Below, one piece after another: positions 12,151 through 22,362 of a stretch of 64,000 nt of DNA (its first letter is position 1; each line of letters opens with the position of its first letter). The stretch covers positions 23,655,390-23,719,389 of the forward strand of contig CM055102.1 of assembly GCA_029204225.1 (NCBI GenBank), written 5' to 3'. The notes under the pieces are model-generated. The model searched no databases and was not told the DNA's origin. It worked only from the letters and a program-made list of their open reading frames with translations. Position numbers and translations under genes: made by a program. The stretch comes from Diphasiastrum complanatum (Eukaryota; Streptophyta; Lycopodiopsida; Lycopodiales; Lycopodiaceae).

Positions 12151-12626
12151 TTGTCATAGAATGCTACAACAAAATTTGAGAATGTACACTCTAGTGAATC
12201 AATTGTGAAAGTGTGAATGTAGAAGTATGAACCTCAACACTAAATGCGAGCATTATGATTATACATAGGTGTCACATGGTAGCACATATCATGTCAAGCT
12301 TTATATGCATATGCCAAATAGTGATAACAAGATTAGGAGTGTTGTACGCAAACAATTTGATAACAATGATACCACAAACCAACATGTAACATGCCACATG
12401 AATGCCAAGTAAAGTCACAAAAAAGAATACTTGCTAAAGAATGTCATCACAAACACTGTACACTTGGATATGTTCTTGAACAACTGATTGATCATGGTCA
12501 AATAGAAGATGATGATTTTTAAAGTATGCATATGGCAAATATTGACAATACTACTCTACCAAAATGTGCTATGGAAACTCACCTAAAAGGAGGGAATGTG
12601 GTGTTTAAACACGCAACATATTGATG

Positions 12627-12656
12627 CAAGCGGTGGGGGGTGGGGGGGGGGGGGAT
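12627..12656 (+). repeat. G-rich tract, possible G-quadruplex
   Basis: An almost pure guanine run (GGTGGGGGGTGGGGGGGGGGGG) in otherwise AT-rich DNA. The G-runs could fold as an intramolecular quadruplex. No gene is next to it. Confidence 0.6.
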
Positions 12657-14290
12657 GGATGATTGGGGGCAGCTACGATTTAAATGGGTGTGATAGGTTC
12701 AAATTTGGAAGATCCATGCGCATAACATTCAAGCAAAACCTCCACAAAAAAATATGGGCCTGACCAAAGAGGGGAACCCCAACATTTTTTTTTTGTGTTT
12801 TGAAGGGGAAAGGTAGGGACTGCCATTCATGATAGTTTCATGGAAACTAGTTTTTTGAAATTAGATGTCAAAAAGATAGGAAAACATCTTGAAGAACTTT
12901 GACACGTGTGGAAGTTCCGTGCAAAAGCGGTTACTAACTACCAATTCGGTTGACAATAGGTTCACACAGATGTGTCACACATACTTATATGTGTGGACAA
13001 TTTTGTCCTAGGATATTGCCAGTCAACTCTTAATTATCCCAGTTTGGATATGGAGCTGTGTGGATGTGCCACACATTTTGGTAACATGTGCAGTTTTGTA
13101 GTTTTATATTTTGTGAAATCTATTTCAAGTTGCAATTTTGCCTATATCGAACATGCCCATTTGTCATCTATATTGAGGGCAATGTTTTTTAATATCGAGG
13201 CATAGATAAAATACACATAAGTATATTTGGGGCAATGTTTTCTATAGTAAGGGAGAGATATTGACATTTGAGTGAAACAAGTGCATATACTCCAAGATTT
13301 TTATTCATATGGTCATTTTCCAAGTTGGACCCATTGTCTCTATTTTCATTTATTAGTCAATCAACTTAGAATGACTAAGTCTTAGTAGGAAGACTCTTTG
13401 GGGTCCTTGTAACCGCAATCTTGTAGCGTTGTGGAAGAGATTCTAGTTCTTGAAAGTTGTTCATAAAAGAGTCTTTAAATGTCTTTGTAGAGATGCTGTC
13501 TATGTGTTTTTCTTGTGTGAAAGGGCTTGCCTGTCAATTTATTGTATGTTGTACAATGTTTTTTGGGGTGGAGATTTATGTACCATCATCAATTTTTGCT
13601 CATTATTAATGTTCTTCGACGAGCTCAATTTACATGAGCAGCTGCTTCAAAGCTTCCTGCATTACCTATTAGTGCCACTATTCTAGTTAGTGGCTTACAT
13701 CAGGTAGTAGGTTTTGAGTAATTATTTTAAAATTTTATGTTTTATTAGACTTTTTAACTTAGTTACTCTTTGCCATTTGGCACTATCATTCTATGTACTT
13801 CCATCTTTTTGTAGGTTGATGGGTTTTCCCATCCTTCAGTGCAATAACAACAAAATACAACCAAATCCACTCATGTATTCTAATTACACAAAAGATATTA
13901 GTTTCATTGCAATCACGCAACTTCTAGAGTTCACACTTGTGACACCTTCACCTGGCTAGAAAACTCTCAATGGGGTGTTCTATTTTGCACCCATGAAGGT
14001 TCAAATCTAGGACATCTACATTAAGCATTTCCTGCCCATTTGCTTCAATTCTGATGTGCAGGAACATATCAACTTTGTCCATTTGACATATCCAATATTC
14101 AGCACATTGAGCATTCAAGTTGATCTCTAAATATCAGGATCAAAGTGGAGGCTCAAAGATATGGAGATTATTTTGCAAAAGCAAAGGGAAACACTAGAGC
14201 TTTTGGGGAAAAAAAAAGTGAGAACTTTGCAGCTGCTCTGAATAGATTTATCATCTCAGTCAGCATGAGTCATGGATCAGGACACTATAC
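12657..14290. other. Intergenic stretch downstream of MOT1
   Basis: Short open frames at 12972-13205, 13450-13686 and 13714-13959 show no recognisable domain and have T-rich, hydrophobic composition typical of chance frames. The part next to 14290 should hold the MOT1 3' UTR. No clear AATAAA was seen there. Confidence 0.4.
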
Positions 14291-15829
14291 CTAGGCTGAA
14301 GGAGTAAGTGTTTCAGTGGAACCTCTCCTCATCAAATTATGCAACCTGCTTCTCCATGAAATGAAGTCTGCCTCTCTTAGCTTGAGGAGCACATAAAGCC
14401 CAATGCCAAACCCACAGCCAAGTGCTAAGCTGGAAGAAGCTTGTGCTACACCTACACATGTAAGCATCACAAATGAATCTAACCTTGAGTTTTGATCTCT
14501 GCAAGCCATTGCCAGCTCCACCCCAGAGAAGAACAACAAAACCCCCAGTAGGGCTATGGGGAACTGTGCAAGAATGTGAAGCAAGGAACTGCCCAATAGA
14601 ACGCCAATTAACAGCTTGAAAGCACCCAGAAACACAACTGAAATGCCATTCCTGGCACCAAAGCGGTATTGGCCTGCCAATCCACCAGCACCATGGCACA
14701 CAGGCAAAACCCCAAACCAACAGCCCACAAGATTCATCAATGCCACACTGACTGACACACGAACAGGGGAGACTTGCACCTTGCTTGGAAACAGATCCTT
14801 TGATAGTTTACAGACTGCAACAACTGAATTTAAGATTGACAATGGAAGCTGAGGCACCGCAGCTCTGATAAATCCTATCTTCCAGTCCCTTGAGGTAATT
14901 TTCACCAGATGAGGCGTTGAAGGGCCCACATGCAGTTCCTTGAAAATGTGAGGTTTCCTCACAAACGCGAGGATGACTCCAAGCAAGAAAACTGTAAGTG
15001 CAGTGGGTATGAGATTAAGCTTCTGCAGGACCCACATAGAACTAGAAGATGAAGCCGTTTGTCCTTGAGCAGCATTCTGGGCATCTTCTTCATGTGGGTT
15101 TGTGGAAACATTTCTACTATTTTCCTCATCATAGATCTTTTCCTGAGCATTCCCTTTTCTTTCAACAGTTCCCTCATCAGCCATTCCGCCCCCAGTGCCG
15201 GAAACAAGCACCACAAAACAGAAAACGACAACAGCAAGCAGCCTTCCATCCAGCCCCAGCCAAGGCCTGTCACCTTTGGCCTTTCCTGATCCAAAGCTTT
15301 GCTCCTTGATTACGTAATTCACGGCTGTGATCGCAAATCCCAGCCCCTGCGAGAGCTGAATTCCTCTCACTACCGGCAAAGGAATAAGCCGATGCACCAC
15401 CCATATCAGTCCTGTGCAGCCCAACACAAATAACACCATTGCAGTGGAAAGCCCACCTGCCATGATCTGAGGCACAGTCAAGGGATTGCCTTCTGTGATA
15501 GCCGCTGCAGCAATGGCTTTCATGGGCTGAACAGGCATTGGCACCCCAAACAGCAACCCTGTAAGTATATTATACAAGCCTGTGGCCAGAAGGGTGGTGC
15601 CCAAATCCAAGCCATTCACAAGGGTGAGCGCAATCACAATGGGCAGGAAGGTACCTATATCTCCCAGGGAACCGCTCACCTCCTGCCACAAATCCTTGCA
15701 TGTCACATTCCCCTTCAGAGTATGAGCCCAACCTCCGATCCTCGCCTTGCATTGCCACCTGCAGGTGCTTGAATCAGAGCTGTGAGGCAGATTTTGTGAA
15801 CCCAGATGCATAGCTGCTGCTGTTGCCAT
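14291..15829 (-). CDS. MOT1: Molybdate transporter, MOT1 family
   Basis: A membrane carrier that moves molybdate, the precursor of molybdenum cofactor, across a plant membrane. Which membrane cannot be told from this sequence, since family members differ. The reading frame is single and uninterrupted (512 codons), somewhat longer than the roughly 460 residues of Arabidopsis MOT1 proteins, which are also intronless. Family signatures are SGSLGDIGTFLPI (residues 52-64), VPMPVQPMKAIAA (96-108), RGIQLSQGLG (155-164), PQLPLSILNSV (326-336) and GCWFGVLPVCHGAGGLAGQY (369-388). About ten hydrophobic segments are visible (for example 62-78, 120-147, 195-211, 272-290, 395-435, 452-483). A hydrophilic, acidic and Ser-rich loop spans 213-264 and accounts for part of the extra length. 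The start ATG (GCATGGC context) is the first in frame; residues 1-45 are a polar N-terminus. Composition is more GC-rich than its surroundings. Confidence 0.95.
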   Translation of the reverse strand: MATAAAMHLGSQNLPHSSDSSTCRWQCKARIGGWAHTLKGNVTCKDLWQEVSGSLGDIGTFLPIVIALTLVNGLDLGTTLLATGLYNILTGLLFGVPMPVQPMKAIAAAAITEGNPLTVPQIMAGGLSTAMVLFVLGCTGLIWVVHRLIPLPVVRGIQLSQGLGFAITAVNYVIKEQSFGSGKAKGDRPWLGLDGRLLAVVVFCFVVLVSGTGGGMADEGTVERKGNAQEKIYDEENSRNVSTNPHEEDAQNAAQGQTASSSSSMWVLQKLNLIPTALTVFLLGVILAFVRKPHIFKELHVGPSTPHLVKITSRDWKIGFIRAAVPQLPLSILNSVVAVCKLSKDLFPSKVQVSPVRVSVSVALMNLVGCWFGVLPVCHGAGGLAGQYRFGARNGISVVFLGAFKLLIGVLLGSSLLHILAQFPIALLGVLLFFSGVELAMACRDQNSRLDSFVMLTCVGVAQASSSLALGCGFGIGLYVLLKLREADFISWRSRLHNLMRRGSTETLTPSA

Positions 15830-15930
15830 GCTGAAGCTTTCAAGTGGCTATGGATCAGGGAGAGATAGGAGCGTTTGTTGGTATGAGCTCATGCATGAGG
15901 GTGAAGGAAGACTTTATGATGTGTCTTCAA

Positions 15931-15936
15931 TTTATA
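15931..15936 (-). promoter_or_regulatory. TATA box of MOT1 (candidate)
   Basis: The minus strand reads GAGTATAAATTG, with TATAAA about 100 bases upstream of the MOT1 ATG. This would put transcription start near 15900 and give a 5' UTR of about 70 bases. The (TTC)n tract lies about 20 bases further upstream. Confidence 0.55.
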
Positions 15937-15953
15937 CTCATTGTGATCTTTCT

Positions 15954-15988
15954 ATTCTTCTTCTTCTTCTTCTTCTTCTTCTTCTTTT
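15954..15988 (+). repeat. (TTC)n microsatellite upstream of MOT1
   Basis: About eleven TTC units, which read GAA on the MOT1 strand, lie just upstream of the candidate TATA box. GA-rich tracts are common in plant core promoters; a role here is inference. Confidence 0.85.
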
Positions 15989-16117
15989 TCTAATTCTAAG
16001 CAATGAATAAATAAAGAGAGAACCAAGGAAGGTCTTACGTGGGGGCGGGCCTTTTTCTAATTCTAAGCAATGAATAAATAAAGAGAGAACCAAGGAAGGT
16101 CTTATGTGGGGGCGGGG
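15984..16117 (+). repeat. 67-bp tandem duplication in the MOT1 upstream region
   Basis: Two head-to-tail copies begin at about 15984 and 16051, each starting TTTTTCTAATTCTAAGCAAT and ending in GTGGGGGCGGG. They differ at very few positions (TTACGTG against TTATGTG), so the duplication is recent. Confidence 0.9.
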
Positions 16118-16690
16118 GAGGCCCTTGCCCGAGGGCAGGGCACGACTTGCAACAGAAGGGCCGAGGGGCTCAGGCCTTCCCCTGCTAATGACAGGGCTGA
16201 AATCTTTCTCTCTCCTAGATTTTTGACAGAATCGCTGATGCTCTTACTCAGGGATGAGAATTCTAGAGTAGTTTATGGACAGAATCGTTAATGATTTCAC
16301 ATGCAAGCAAATCCCACCTCGTGCATCAAAAATACAAAAAAAGTTGAAAACTTGGCATTACGTGATAATGAATGCCATGTGCTCACGTTTCCTTTGTATT
16401 TTGGGACCACCTCCAGGAGCATAATGTCGAATCTATCATTCTCTCTCCTCCGGAATCTATCATTCTCTCTCTAAAATTTGTGTTCTCTCTACGGAATGTG
16501 CATTCTCTCTCCTCTCGCTACGGAATGCACATTCTCTCTCTATGGAATGCACATTCTCTCTCTACCTTCTCACATGGCATTACGTCGTGGAAGGTCCGAG
16601 ACCTCAGGCCTTCCTTGCAAGTCGGGGCCCTGCCCTTGGGCAAGGGTCGTGCCCTCCCTGCAAGGAAGGCCCTCGATCAGGGCCTTCCAC
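16115..16690. repeat. GC-rich fold-back (inverted-repeat) element
   Basis: Arms of about 32 bp at 16121-16152 and 16615-16646 are inverted copies with few mismatches (core CCTTGCCC(G/A)AGGGCAGGG), and related GGCCTT-rich sequence continues outward. Between them lies AT-rich DNA and, at 16434-16566, about six degenerate units of a 19-20 bp repeat (GGAATGCACATTCTCTCTCT). Size and structure fit a MITE or fold-back element, but a target-site duplication was not found. It sits about 290 bases upstream of the MOT1 start codon. Confidence 0.55.
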
Positions 16691-16699
16691 CATACATAG

Positions 16700-17440
16700 T
16701 GGGCATTGGGAGGTGAATTTTGGAAATAATCAAGTGCACCATGAGAGAGGCTAGCCTGATCAGGTTAGTAAATTTGCCAACTAGTGGCCATTAAGTTAGC
16801 ATACTTGGCCAATGGGAGAATGCCATGCGACGACAATGGATAATAACAATTTGAAAGATTGCCAAAGCACTCAAAATTTTCAAGATAATTGCCATCAAAA
16901 TATCGGTTAAAATCATATGCCAAACATGGATGGTTCAAACTTCATATTGCATGATGGAAAGAATTTCGAGCACCACCAATTAGGTGAAGGCTGATAAATT
17001 TTTTTACTTCCCTACGTGATTATAATATTTGATGTAAGGAAATTTAGGACATCATTCTCTACAATAGATTGATTATGATATTGACCAAAATTTATGGTGG
17101 GAGTGAAAATCTTGGTGAGGTCAAGTATACTTTTAATTATGGACTTGCATGGCTTACTAAGACGTAGATTTTATGTAGAGCACATATGTAAATACGATGG
17201 AGACTACTTTTCCACCATGGATTGGGTTTTCATTCTTTTTCAAAACATATGATGGAATATTTTACATAGGACAAAAGATCAAGCTCAAGTGCCTCGTAAA
17301 TCTTTGTATGTACCCTTCTCGTGTCTTAAGGGACGATCTAAAAAATGCAAGACTAAGATTGCATGTGATCCTAGAATAGGACCTTTGAAGATGCTCTTCC
17401 CTACCTTATTAATGTTCAATAATGCTAGGGGTCACTATTG
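16700..17440. other. No gene recognised
   Basis: AT-rich DNA between the fold-back element and a dispersed repeat. Nothing coding is convincing; the 60-codon frame at 17197-17379 has no known motif. Confidence 0.4.
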
Positions 17441-17725
17441 CCTTAATGATAGTAAATAAATATCTTTGCACTCTTTTAGGATCTGTAAATGATTGCAACA
17501 ATAAAGTAGATTTTTGAAAAAGAGGTAGTGGGCCTTTGCCTTTTCTATGAATAATTCCACCAATTTGCTAAAGTAAATGTGTTGGTGGCTTTCTTTGGTA
17601 TTATGAACAAGATCTTTCAAATTAATAGATTTTGTATATAATTTTGTAGGCTTAGACTTTTATTTTAAGCTTTTTGTTGGGTTTTCTTTAGTATTCTTTC
17701 AGACCAATTTCACACTAAGGTACGG
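17440..17725 (-). repeat. Dispersed repeat D, copy 1 (minus)
   Basis: The reverse complement of this stretch matches 53271-53555 over its whole length, starting at ACCTTAGTGT and including AAAATCTATTAA, TGGTGGAATTATTC and TCTACTTTATTGTTGCAAT. Divergence is substantial, with small indels. Both copies contain a similar decayed reading frame (YFSKLVELFIEKAKAHYLFF here), suggesting an old coding segment of an unidentified element. Confidence 0.65.
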
Positions 17726-18559
17726 AAAGATTATATAGACCTTTCACACTATGAAGATCTAGAGGATCAACCCGTGTTAAGAGGGAGCCGCACAACAAGA
17801 CATGTGCATTTTTGGCATGCACCTTCATACTTATCTCTATATAAAATAAGTGGCTCCAAAGACATGCTCAAAACTAAATATCTTTGAAAGTCTCTAATTG
17901 AAACTTGAAGGGCAAGCTAGAAATTAAGTTTTTTATTTCATGGCACAAAGCCTTTCAAACGAAAAATTTTGTACTATCTCACGGTTGCTTTAAATAGGAG
18001 TTGCAATTATCCCCACATATGCACACGCTCGAATCCTCTATGTTACATGAGTGGACATTTTGATGCTTGTCACCTTGGCCGTGCTATGTGATGCAAAGTG
18101 TACACATTGTACGACATTTATCTTGTAAAGGTGCAATATAGCCCTTACTAGTGTATGTATCACCAAACAACTTTGCACTAATAATTTGATATATGATATG
18201 TATCTTCTAGTAAACTTACAATATGGCCCTTTACTAATGTATGTTGTACCAAACTACTTAGCATGATGTATGATATGTATCTTGCACACTTACAATATGG
18301 TCCTTGCCTTTTTTCCTGCATAGAGCAATTGTCACTTTACTTTGGAGTTGAACCCTTGCACAATGGGTCAACAAGAACAATTTGTTAAGAAATATAAGTT
18401 AGAAATGTGTCATGGTACATCATGGCAAATTTTTGATTTGTCAAATCATGGAGGGGCACATCAAAAGTGGGGTTTATAGGGATTGAAGCCAGCAAAATTC
18501 GCCATCAAGCTAGCAGATCAATCCTGTGTAAAACCAAGGGGTGTAATTGCCGATATCCC
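17726..18559. other. No gene recognised
   Basis: AT-rich intergenic sequence. Around 18130-18310 the words CTTACAATATGG and CTTACTA.TGTATGT recur about 70-100 bases apart, which suggests an old degenerate tandem repeat. Confidence 0.35.
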
Positions 18560-19535
18560 TGTAAAAATGTACTTTTGTCGGTGAAGATACAACTTACCAC
18601 CTTCAAAGTCTCTTTGGATCTGCAAGCCTAGATAGATTCTAGCTTCTCCTAGGTCAGCGATCTCAAATATTTCAAAAATGTCTCTTTTGACATCTGAAAT
18701 TAACTTATCTCTTCTTGAGAAGATAAGCGTGTCATTAATATAGACAACTAAAATGATTATTTCATTTTGGACATGCTTGATATAGACATTCGATTCAACA
18801 AATAGAGGTTTGAAGCCTAAGGAACGTAGTGCTTCATCCTTCTTTCTATACCATTGTTTGGCTATTTGTTTCAGACCATAAATGCTTTTATTCGTGTGAC
18901 ATCCATATTCTGGATATTCTTCGCTTACAAAACCAAGTGGTTGGTCCATGAATAAGTCTTCTTCCAATTCTGCATGCCGGAAAGTAGTCTTCTCATCCAC
19001 AATATGGATTTTCAGATCATGAGCCACTGCATACGCTAATAACAAGTGAATTGATGTGTGTTTGAATACCGGTGAGAAAGTATCAGTGTAGTCGATCCCA
19101 TACTTCTGTGAAAATCCTTTAGCAACCAACCTTGCTTTGTATCTGATGTTTTCTCCATCAGGACCTATTTTGATCTTGTAGATCAACCTGCATTTGACTG
19201 GTTTTCTGCCATCAGGTATAGGTGCAAGTGTCCATACATTGTTCTTATACATGGATGACATTTCGTCCTCCATTGCTTGAATCTAGCAATCTTTATTTGG
19301 TCCATCAACAACTTTCTCGAATGTTTGAGGTTCATATGAGAAACCACAATATTTGATGGCTACATTTGTTAAAACATCCTGACCATACCTTTCTGGTGGT
19401 TTTCGTTGTCTGTTAGATCTTCTCACAGTTGGTTTTGAGTTCGATTCTACAGTTTCAGGTACGACCTTTTATGCTGGAATTCGAACTAGTGATTTGAGTC
19501 TGTCAGGTACTCGATCTTGACCTCCAACATCCAAC
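18560..19535 (-). pseudogene. Copia copy X: RT domain fragment
   Basis: The minus strand carries the integrase-RT linker and most of RT: MEDEMSSMYKNNVWTL, RYKARLVAKGFSQKYGIDY, IHIVDEKTTFRHAELEEDLF and IYGLKQIAKQWYRKKDEA. The catalytic box reads YINDT instead of YVDDT, so one catalytic aspartate is replaced by asparagine. The protein breaks off after KLYLHRQKYIF near 18566 and RNase H and the LTR are absent. The upstream end (19235-19535) repeats 20623-20913 of copy Y at the DNA level. Confidence 0.85.
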
Positions 19536-19536
19536 A

Positions 19537-19796
19537 TTCCCTCCAAAATGCAGATTGGCGTGTTTTTTGAGTTTTTTGGATGATTGGTTTGAATTTCAAG
19601 CCCTTAGAGGTTGTTCAGAGCCTCCTCTACCCTCTCACACCTCCTCCGCTAGCTATGAACAGTCCAAACACAAAAAAATATAGAAAACTAACTCTAAACT
19701 CTCAAAAATCTACCTAAACTACTCTAAAAAGCAAGAAAAATAGCTAAAATGCAACTAAACTAGTTAGTGGAAACCTATCCCCGGCAACAGCGCCAC
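19537..19796 (-). other. Leader of a gypsy element with tRNA-Asp-type primer binding site
   Basis: On the minus strand the LTR end (...CCCCACA) is followed by one base and then TGGCGCTGTTGCCGGGG (19779-19795). This matches, with one mismatch, the TGGCGCCGTTGCCGGGG site that many plant gypsy elements use to pair with the 3' end of tRNA-Asp. About 240 bases of leader follow and stop abruptly at the junction with copia copy X at 19536. Confidence 0.7.
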
Positions 19797-20620
19797 TGTG
19801 GGGTCGAAGATCTTTCGTAGTATAACCCTTTCGCCTGTCAACAAAGGTTAGATCACTGGATAGGTGCCTAACTATGCATAGATGCTACTTTTAGTTAGAT
19901 TCCTACTTTCTCCCTTAACTCTACTCACCACTATGCTACTCCTCTTTAACTCTACTCCTCTACACTAACATTCATCATAGTTTGGGTGAAGGGAAGGGAT
20001 AGAAAAGAAGAGGTTGAGAAGAGAAGAGAGAAAGAGAGAGACATAGAGAGTGAGAGTGGAGGTTAGCTCAAATGCTCCCTATGCTTGCTAATCGAAAAAC
20101 ATTCACTATGGCAAACAAAAAACATGGAAATAGAAAGCAATGGAAAACACAATCAAGAGCATTAGCAAGTAGTGAATAGCAAATGAGGATGCTTCTCTTC
20201 CAAAAATGGTAGAGTTTCCTCCTTCTCATTAAGCATGGAAATAGTGTACAAATGGTGCCTTTTTATAAAATGGAGAAGGCCCTTGCCCCTCAATCTTATT
20301 GACTAAAATTCACAATGATCCTAGCCATTCATCTTGGACCCAACTTGATCCAAGGGTCCACAAAAAATACATTAGAAATCACAAGATTCATGTGAGTCCC
20401 AATTTGGACCCAGCTCTAAAAAGTGATCTCTAAGTTTAAAAATGACATTGGGCCTCTAGTTTTATTTTAATTACAAGGCCCAAGTCAAGTTTATTTTATT
20501 TACAACTTCAATTGTGTGCTCATTGGGCCATGGGCTTATACATGCAGGATGTCATGCCCTCGCAACACATTTTATTGGAGGATTTTATTTATCTACTCTT
20601 TGTTGGGAATACCCCCAACA
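19797..20620 (-). repeat. Gypsy G-family LTR, inside copia Y (minus)
   Basis: This 824-bp LTR begins TGTTGGGGGTATTCCCAACA (itself a perfect palindrome but for one base) and ends CCCCACA. It matches the 3' LTR of element G at 29109-29935 in opposite orientation. A TATA box (TATAAAAA) lies at 20260-20267. At its right end it cuts copia copy Y within the segment that reads on uninterrupted in copy X, which shows that it was inserted there. Confidence 0.85.
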
Positions 20621-22260
20621 ATACATTGTTCTTATACATGGATGACATTTGGTCCTCCATTGCGTGAATCCAGCGATCTTTATCTGGTCCATCAACAGCT
20701 TTCTCAAATGTTTGAGGTTCATATGAGAAACCACAATATTCGTTGGCTACATTTGTTAAAACATCCTGACCATACCTTTCTGGTGGTTTTCGTTGTCTGT
20801 TAGATCTGCTCACAATCGGTTTCGAGTTCGATTCTACAGTTTCGGGTACGACCTTTTATGCTGGAATTCGAACTGGTGATTTGAGTCTGTCAGGTACTCG
20901 ATCTTGACCTCCCTCTGAATATGGAAATTCTCGTTCATCTTCTACTTGTTTTACTTCTGTTGTCATTGGTAGCTCATAATAGTTTCTGAGAATTTCAAAG
21001 CCGACTAGATCACTGTTTGCTATGTATTCTGACTCATCAAATTTAACATCTCAAACAATTTTTATTCTGCCAGTTTCGGGTACATAGACACGATAATATG
21101 ATGAATGTAACTCAAATCCTACCAGAAAACCTTGTTCTGTCTTTTTATCTAGTTTCTTTCTCAACTTGTCTGGTATGTGCATGTAAACTGCGCATCCGAA
21201 TGTCCAAACATGTGCTAGATTTGGCTTCGACTTCCACCATATCTCATGAGGAGTTTTATCCGGTATTCGAGATTTCAGAATATGATTCTGAAGATAATTC
21301 GATGTAGCCACTACTTCTGCCCACAATTGTTTTGGTGCCTTCGCATGAGCCATCATACACCTGGCAGCTTCCATAAGTGTACGATTTTTTCATTCAGCTA
21401 TTCCATTGTGCTGAGGTGTGTATGATGCAGTCTTCGTATGCATAATACCTCGATCAGTACAGAAAGCTTGGAATTCGTTGGAAATGTACTCACCTCCATG
21501 ATCTGTGTGAAGATGCTTCAACTTATTGCCTGTCTGCTTCTCAGCCCAATTCGTATACTCAACGAATTTCTCGAAAGCTTCAAATTTTGTACGAATAAAG
21601 TATACTACAGTGAACTTGCTGAAGTCATCAATAAACGTAATGAAGTACTTTGCATCACCCAACGACAATACTCCAAATGGTCCACATATATCTGAATGGA
21701 CAATTTCAAGTACCTTAGTGCTTTATAAACATCCTTACTGAAAGGTGTTCTATTCATCTTGCCTTTAAGATAGGATTTGCAGGTAGTTCGAATATCTATA
21801 CTGCTGATTTTAACTCCTTCGATTCTAACTTTTGTTGGCTTGGTACAAGGCTTCCATGTTCATTTGACATAGCCTCTTGTGTCACAGAATATCTGTCGAT
21901 TTTTTAGTTTGATTGGCTTGTTCGATTTGAGTTCGAATGTTTAAGTGATACAAATTTCCTTCTCTGATGTCTTTAGCAACTAGGTTATCAGAATCTTCCT
22001 CGAACAGTTTACAAGAGTTCTTTGTGAAGGTTACTGACATGCCTGTATCAAACTTCCTCTAGTTTCTTGACACCCTGATTCGTGTCCAGCCATAATACAC
22101 CAGTTCCATCAACCACGCGCTTAGAACTGTCTCGAAGTATAATGAATCTCGAATAATTCATCTTCTTGTACTAAGATAAAATCTGTTTTGAGGAAACAAA
22201 ATGTGATGTGGCTCCTGAATCAAGTACTACTTCTCGAATTGAATTTGTTGAACATCATAG
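20621..22260 (-). pseudogene. Y protease-integrase region, broken
   Basis: The integrase core is read at 21390-21668 (YFITFIDDFSKFTVVYFIR; HTDHGGEYISNEF; YTPQHNGIAE) and continues at 21051-21374 (EAARCMMAHAKAPKQLWAEV; FGCAVYMHIPDKL; FLVGF). Upstream in the same direction lie protease LDSGATSHFV (near 22200) and the pre-integrase segment (LYHLNIRTQIEQA; HKRLCQMN), separated by stops. The leftmost part (20621-20813) is the Arg-rich linker RSNRQRKPPERYGQDV before RT. The aspartates of the integrase core are still visible. Confidence 0.85.
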
Positions 22261-22362
22261 ATCAGCACTAACATATGTTGTTGAGTTCCTTGTTGTCTTG
22301 TCTTCTGCCGCTCTGGAGCATTCTGCTTTGTCTTCGACATAGTTTGAATTCGAAGGTTCGCT

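Noticed and set aside
14337-15309. Several open frames of 76-127 codons overlapping MOT1 on both strands
   Set aside because: They are shadows of the MOT1 coding frame in more GC-rich DNA; none has a recognisable domain.
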